From an uncultured Oscillospiraceae bacterium (GTDB lineage Bacteria; Bacillota; Clostridia; Oscillospirales; Oscillospiraceae), in the NCBI GenBank assembly GCA_934668295.1, contig CAKUND010000018.1, forward strand, positions 1 through 18,915: a stretch of DNA of 18,915 nt, in the 5' to 3' direction. Positions 15,506 through 18,915 of the stretch are shown here, piece after piece. A model generated the notes under the pieces. The model saw only the letters and a program-made list of their open reading frames with translations. It made no database searches and had not been told where the DNA came from. Numbering within the stretch: the stretch's first letter is position 1; each line of letters opens with the position of its first letter. The position numbers and the translations under genes are program-made.

Positions 15506-15545
15506 CTCCACTTTACTGAAAATTTACTCCACTTTGCTCCACTTC
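15506..15545 (-). promoter_or_regulatory. Three MraZ-type boxes (operator of mraZ)
   Basis: Reading the minus strand, GAAGTGGAG (15545-15537), AAAGTGGAG (15535-15527) and AAAGTGGAG (15514-15506) are direct repeats with start-to-start spacings of 10 and 21 bp, i.e. one and two helical turns. They begin at the predicted transcription start and end 20 nt before the mraZ ATG. MraZ proteins are known to bind arrays of short direct repeats upstream of mraZ; binding here is inferred from motif and position. Confidence 0.78.
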
Positions 15546-15551
15546 AATAAT

Positions 15552-15580
15552 ATAATACGTTCTGTTTACATAAATTGCAA
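15552..15580 (-). promoter_or_regulatory. Sigma-A-type promoter of the dcw operon
   Basis: On the minus strand, TTGCAA (15580-15575, 4 of 6) and TATTAT (15557-15552, 5 of 6) are separated by exactly 17 nt. The predicted start is near 15545, at the edge of the first MraZ-type box, giving a leader of about 59 nt to mraZ. The surroundings are strongly A/T-rich compared with the flanking genes. Confidence 0.72.
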
Positions 15581-15590
15581 CCCTTTTTTT

Positions 15591-15640
15591 GAAAAAATTT
15601 TTCGGAGATTCTTCGACGTTTTTCGTGAAAAATCCCCGAA
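15591..15640 (-). terminator. Probable terminator of clpC
   Basis: On the minus strand, TTCGGGGATT (15640-15631) pairs with AATCTCCGAA (15610-15601), with one G-U wobble, around a 20-nt loop that can form a small inner A/T stem. AAA and then a run of six T (15597-15592) follow. It is weaker than the other terminators in the window because of the large loop and offset T run. It lies 29 nt after the clpC stop and upstream of the mraZ promoter. Confidence 0.45.
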
Positions 15641-15669
15641 TTTCGAATTTTTGAACGTTTGTTTTATTA

Positions 15670-18018
15670 TCAGTGCTCCGCCGCCTCCACGAAAACGTCC
15701 CCTGCCCGCCAGCCGGCGCGGAGCGTCCGCACGGACGGGTCGCGCAGCAGCAGCTCCGCTGCAGGGCCCTCGATCCCGGTCTGAAGCCTGCGGCGCAGAC
15801 TCCGGGCCCCGCCGGGCTCATTTGCGCAGAGCGTGCCGAGGCGCTCCGGGAGCTCCGGGGCCGTTTCCAGTGCAACGCTCTGCTTCTGCAGGCGTCCGGC
15901 AAGCTCCCGCAGCTGAAGGGCGGCGATCTTCGCCAGATCCTCCGATGCAAGCTGCCGGAAGGAGGCAACGCAGTCGATCCGGCCCAGAAATTCCGGGGAA
16001 AACGCCTCCCGCAGGACGGTCTGCGCGCGGACATCGGCGCAGTCCGGCGTGAAGCCGAGGCCGGGCTTTCCGGTCTGCGGGCCGGTCAGGTTCGAGGTCA
16101 TGACGACGATGGTGTTCTTGAAGCTGACGGTGCGGCCCATGCTGTCGGTCAGGATCCCGTCGCCGAGCAGCTGCAGGAGGATGCCGGTGATATCGCGATG
16201 CGCCTTTTCCAGCTCGTCGAACAGCACGACGCAGTAGGGACGGCGGCGCACCTTTTCCGTGAGCGTGCCGCCCGCGTCATAGCCGACGTAGCCCGGAGGC
16301 GCGCCGAGCAGGCGTGAGACGCTGCTCGGCTCCATATATTCCGACATGTCCACGCGGATGAGCGCATCCTGACTGCCGTAGACGACCTGCGCAAGCTGTT
16401 TACACAGCTCTGTTTTCCCAACGCCGGTCGGGCCGATAAGCAGAAAGGACGCGGCGGGCCGTCCGGCGTCGGCAAGGCCCGTCCTGCCGCGCAGGACGGC
16501 GGTGGAGACGGCGTCGACGGCGGCCTGCTGGCCGATGATGCGCTGGGAGAGCGTCTGACGCAGGGACAAAAGCCGTTCGCGGTCGGACTGGCGGAGCCGG
16601 CCGACGGGGATACCGGTGCGTTCGGAGACGACGGCAGCGATATCCTGCCGGGTCAGACTCACGGTGCGCTGGGCGCGGCGGACGGCAAGCTGGCGGCGCA
16701 CGAGCGTGCGCAGCTCATCGCGGAGCTTCGCCGCCTGCTCATACTGTGCGCTTGCTACGGCCTGTTCGAGCTGCTGCTCGAGCTGCTGCTGGCGCTCGAC
16801 ATCCTCGCTGGGCTCTGCCCCGCCGAGCCAGATGTGCGCCGCCCCCTCATCGAGCAGGTCGAGCGCCTTGTCCGGCAGAAAGCGGTCGGTCAGATAGCGG
16901 CTTGAAAAATCGACGGCGGCCTCAATGGCCTCCTGCGTGATGCGGATGCGGTGGTGCGTCTCCAATCCGGGGCGGAGCGCTTCGAGCATGCGGCAGGCCG
17001 TTTTGCGGTCCGGTTCGCGGACGATCACGGGGCGGAAGCGGCGTTCGAGCGCGGCATCCTTTTCGATGAATTTGCGGTATTCCTCCATGGTCGTCGCGCC
17101 GATCATCTGCAGCTCTCCCCTGCCCAGGGCCGGCTTGAGCAGATTTGCCGCGTCGATCGCGCCCTCGGCGCTGCCCGCGCCGACGATGGTGTGCATTTCA
17201 TCGACAAACAGGATCACGTTTCCGCAGCGGTGGATCTCAAGCAGAATATCGCGCACGCGTTCTTCAAATTCGCCGCGGTATTTTGTGCCCGCAAGCAGAT
17301 TCGCCATGTTGAGGCAGTAGAGCTTTTTTCCGCGCAGCGCCTGCGGCACGTCGCCGCAGGCAAGGCGCTGGGCCAGCGCTTCAACAACAGCGGTCTTGCC
17401 GACGCCGGGCTCGCCGATGAGCGCGGGGTTATTCTTGCTGCGGCGGCTGAGCACCTGCATCAGCTGGGAAAGCTCCGCCTCGCGGCCGACAACGGGGTCC
17501 ATCTGCGGAGCCCGGTCGATCATATTGTCACAGTACAGTTCCAAAAGCTTCAATTCCGATTGTCCTTTCACGTCCTGCGCCGGATATAGGGTGCGCAGGC
17601 GGTCATATGTTTCCGAGAACACGCAGTTGCAGTCGACGCCGAGCTCCAAAAGCACCCGCGCTGCTGCGTAGGCGTCGTCGCGCATGAGGGAGAGCAGCAG
17701 GTGCTCCGGCTGGCAGAGGGCTGCGCCGAGGCGCCCCGCCTCATGCCGCGCGCCGTCGAGCGCTCTTGCAGCTGCGGCGGAAAGGCCCTGCCGGCCGGAC
17801 GGCTCCGTCTGCTCCCGTTTTGTCAGCAGCATGCAGCGCAGAAGCCTGTCCTCGGCACCCTGATAGCAGAGAATGCGTCCGGTCTGGGAAAGGCGCTCCT
17901 GTGCAAGCGCGAGCAACAGATGCTCCGTGCCGGTCTGCGCGCCGCCGAGCTCGCGCGCAAGCCGCGCCGCGCGGAACAGCACCCGGTCCAGTGCGGCGGA
18001 GTATGCCGGTTTTTTCAT
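15670..18018 (-). CDS. clpC: ATP-dependent Clp protease ATP-binding subunit ClpC
   Basis: ClpC is a hexameric AAA+ unfoldase that feeds proteins to ClpP. The 782-residue protein has two N-terminal Clp_N repeats (about 1-145). The first AAA+ module has Walker A GEPGVGKT at 202-209 and Walker B ILFVDE at about 269-274. A ClpC-type middle region carries a UVR motif ([11 protein letters not shown] at about 426-436). The second AAA+ module has GPTGVGKT at 529-536 and VVLFDELEK at 597-605. The tripeptide LGF (654-656) fits the ClpP-docking loop position, so it should work with ClpP and is unlike ClpB. The start at 18018 has AGGAGG 8 nt upstream. No ctsR, mcsA or mcsB lies next to it, and I see no CtsR or CIRCE box in its upstream region. 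It is co-oriented with the dcw cluster but separated by a probable terminator and the mraZ promoter. Confidence 0.94.
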   Translation of the reverse strand: MKKPAYSAALDRVLFRAARLARELGGAQTGTEHLLLALAQERLSQTGRILCYQGAEDRLLRCMLLTKREQTEPSGRQGLSAAAARALDGARHEAGRLGAALCQPEHLLLSLMRDDAYAAARVLLELGVDCNCVFSETYDRLRTLYPAQDVKGQSELKLLELYCDNMIDRAPQMDPVVGREAELSQLMQVLSRRSKNNPALIGEPGVGKTAVVEALAQRLACGDVPQALRGKKLYCLNMANLLAGTKYRGEFEERVRDILLEIHRCGNVILFVDEMHTIVGAGSAEGAIDAANLLKPALGRGELQMIGATTMEEYRKFIEKDAALERRFRPVIVREPDRKTACRMLEALRPGLETHHRIRITQEAIEAAVDFSSRYLTDRFLPDKALDLLDEGAAHIWLGGAEPSEDVERQQQLEQQLEQAVASAQYEQAAKLRDELRTLVRRQLAVRRAQRTVSLTRQDIAAVVSERTGIPVGRLRQSDRERLLSLRQTLSQRIIGQQAAVDAVSTAVLRGRTGLADAGRPAASFLLIGPTGVGKTELCKQLAQVVYGSQDALIRVDMSEYMEPSSVSRLLGAPPGYVGYDAGGTLTEKVRRRPYCVVLFDELEKAHRDITGILLQLLGDGILTDSMGRTVSFKNTIVVMTSNLTGPQTGKPGLGFTPDCADVRAQTVLREAFSPEFLGRIDCVASFRQLASEDLAKIAALQLRELAGRLQKQSVALETAPELPERLGTLCANEPGGARSLRRRLQTGIEGPAAELLLRDPSVRTLRAGWRAGDVFVEAAEH

Positions 18019-18113
18019 TCTGATCGCCTCCTGTCAGGGTAAAGTCTCGACGAAGCGGCAGGCGTTTATACGAGCACGCGAAAAAAATCAGGCAGCTCGA
18101 GGAATTTACACTT

Positions 18114-18142
18114 TTTTCATTGCATTTTCAGGAAAGTATGAT
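18114..18142 (+). promoter_or_regulatory. Probable promoter of the ferredoxin gene
   Basis: TTTTCA (18114-18119, 4 of 6) and TATGAT (18137-18142, 5 of 6) are separated by 17 nt, with a predicted start near 18149 and a leader of about 29 nt. It lies in the 159-bp divergent gap between clpC and the ferredoxin gene. I could not find an equally convincing promoter for clpC on the opposite strand of this gap. Confidence 0.55.
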
Positions 18143-18177
18143 AGAATGAAGCTACCTTGAAAATGGAGGTGCTTCAA

Positions 18178-18348
18178 ATGGCACACGTAATCAATGACAA
18201 CTGTGTAAAGTGCGGCGCTTGCGCTGACGCATGTCCCATCGGCTGCATCAGCGAGGGCGAAGACAAGTACGTCATCGACGCCGATCAGTGCGTGGACTGC
18301 GGTACCTGCGCAGCAGAATGCCCCAACGACGCGATCTCTGAGGAATAA
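18178..18348 (+). CDS. Clostridial-type 2[4Fe-4S] ferredoxin
   Basis: This small soluble electron carrier is used by clostridial enzymes such as pyruvate:ferredoxin oxidoreductase and hydrogenases. The 56-residue acidic protein has two CxxCxxCxxxCP cluster motifs: C9, C12, C15, C19-P20 and C38, C41, C44, C48-P49. Size and symmetry match the classic bacterial dicluster ferredoxin. One additional cysteine, C23, sits in CPIGC just after the first motif and is not expected to be a cluster ligand. The start ATG at 18178 has GGAGGT 7 nt upstream; an in-frame ATG at 18163 lies before that ribosome site and is rejected. It is a single-gene unit with its own promoter and terminator. Confidence 0.95.
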   Translation: MAHVINDNCVKCGACADACPIGCISEGEDKYVIDADQCVDCGTCAAECPNDAISEE

Positions 18349-18361
18349 GCACATAAACAGG

Positions 18362-18395
18362 AGGGGGTGCTGCATGCAGCACCCCCTGTCTTTTT
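18362..18395 (+). terminator. Intrinsic terminator of the ferredoxin gene
   Basis: A 26-bp perfect palindrome at 18362-18387 forms an 11-bp GC-rich stem (AGGGGGTGCTG and its complement) with a 4-nt loop. A run of five T (18391-18395) follows after GTC. It starts 14 nt after the ferredoxin stop and ends 13 nt before the next start codon. Confidence 0.88.
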
Positions 18396-18408
18396 GATTG
18401 GAGCGCAT

Positions 18409-18915
18409 ATGGAAGATCTTCTTTTTGGCCGGATCCGGATGAAGATCCCGGACGCGCAATTCCGCGTGAGCACGGATTCGATGGTGCTGGCGGATTTCTG
18501 CCGGATAAAGCCCGGCAGCCGCGTGCTCGATCTTGGCTGCGGGTGCGGGACGCTGGGTCTTCTGCTGCTGGGCGCGGACGGAACGCTGCAGCTCTGCGGC
18601 ATCGAGCTGCAGGAGGCAGCCGCGCGGCAGGCGCAGGAAAACGCCGAGGAAAACGGGTTTTCCGACCGCATGCACATCGTGTGCGGCGATCTGCGGCAGG
18701 CGCACACGCAGATCGCGCCCGGAAACTTTGACTGCGTCATCTCGAATCCGCCCTATTATCCGCCGGAGAGCGGATATCTGCACGCGCAGGACAGTCTTTC
18801 TGCCGCGAGAAGTGAGCTATGCTGCCCGTTTGACGCGCTCTGCGCGGCTGCGGCGCGGGCGCTGCGGTGGGGCGGGCGGTTTTTTCTGGTTCACAAGCCG
18901 GAGCGGCTGGTCGAT
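18409..18915 (+). CDS. tRNA1(Val) (adenine(37)-N6)-methyltransferase-like protein, 3' end outside window
   Basis: This is an open frame of 169 codons running off the window end. The predicted protein is a class I SAM-dependent methyltransferase. The SAM-binding motif I is VLDLGCGCGTLGLLLL at about 39-54, an acidic residue ends the second strand (GIELQ, about 64-68), and the catalytic NPPYY follows at about 113-117. The N-terminal layout (FRVSTDSMVLADF, about 18-30) and NPPY fit the TrmN6/YfiC/YabB family, which methylates N6 of adenine in tRNA or other RNA. GGAG lies 5 nt before the ATG. The preceding ferredoxin terminator makes it the start of a separate or read-through unit. The substrate cannot be told from sequence, and the missing C-terminus limits certainty. 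Confidence 0.8.
   Translation, partial: MEDLLFGRIRMKIPDAQFRVSTDSMVLADFCRIKPGSRVLDLGCGCGTLGLLLLGADGTLQLCGIELQEAAARQAQENAEENGFSDRMHIVCGDLRQAHTQIAPGNFDCVISNPPYYPPESGYLHAQDSLSAARSELCCPFDALCAAAARALRWGGRFFLVHKPERLVD

Noticed and set aside
18019..18177. Search for CtsR or CIRCE operators and a clpC promoter in the divergent gap
   Set aside because: No tandem GGTCAAA-type or TTAGCACTC-type element is present. A TATAAA on the minus strand near 18065-18070 lacks a recognisable -35, so no clpC promoter is called.
18106..18783. Minus-strand open frame of 225 codons over the ferredoxin and methyltransferase genes
   Set aside because: It overlaps an unmistakable ferredoxin, its terminator and a methyltransferase with motif I and NPPY. 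It has no domain of its own.
1..18915. Mobile elements, CRISPR arrays, tRNA or rRNA genes, toxin or defence genes
   Set aside because: No transposase, terminal repeats, regularly spaced repeats, cloverleaf sequences or defence-type proteins were recognised. All sizeable open frames that make sense belong to housekeeping families.

Overview
The window carries the division and cell-wall (dcw) cluster of a GC-rich, low-GC-lineage Gram-positive bacterium. It most resembles the Clostridia, and I infer the Oscillospirales/Ruminococcaceae from the mix of features. The supporting signs are a complete mraZ-to-ftsZ cluster, a PASTA-tailed class B penicillin-binding protein, an FtsL-type single-pass protein, DivIB/FtsQ, a ClpC-type unfoldase with a UVR motif, a clostridial 2[4Fe-4S] ferredoxin, and a MurE with the DNPR signature of meso-diaminopimelate-adding enzymes. 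Placement below class level is inference.

Layout. Bases 67-1356 (+) encode the tRNA methylthiotransferase MtaB. It converges on ftsZ, and a perfect bidirectional terminator lies between them. From 15486 down to 1438 twelve genes run on the minus strand: mraZ, rsmH, ftsL, a PASTA transpeptidase (ftsI/spoVD type), murE, murF, mraY, ftsW, murG, murA, ftsQ/divIB and ftsZ. Spacing is tight (a 1-nt overlap, a 4-nt overlap, gaps of 10-60 nt), except for 87 nt before the transpeptidase and 148 nt before ftsZ. Upstream of mraZ, on the same strand, is clpC. It is transcribed away from a ferredoxin gene on the plus strand. A TrmN6-type methyltransferase follows the ferredoxin and is cut by the window end. 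No gene-free stretch exceeds 300 bases, and I see no tRNA, rRNA, CRISPR or mobile element.

How the genes work together. MurA makes the first committed peptidoglycan precursor. MurE and MurF extend the stem peptide, MraY and MurG build lipid I and lipid II, and FtsW plus the class B PBP polymerise and crosslink septal peptidoglycan. FtsL and FtsQ link this synthase to the FtsZ ring. MraZ is the cluster's transcriptional regulator and RsmH methylates 16S rRNA. murB, murC, murD, ftsA and sepF are not in this cluster, and murA occupies the slot where murB sits in Bacillus.

Regulation readable from the sequence. There is a promoter with three helically phased MraZ-type boxes before mraZ. An intrinsic-terminator-like hairpin sits inside the operon between ftsL and the transpeptidase gene. 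An extended -10 promoter spans the murA stop codon before ftsQ, and a near-consensus promoter precedes ftsZ. The coding content is largely conventional housekeeping; I did not find an undescribed multi-gene system. The most interesting material is this regulatory punctuation and the gene content of the cluster.
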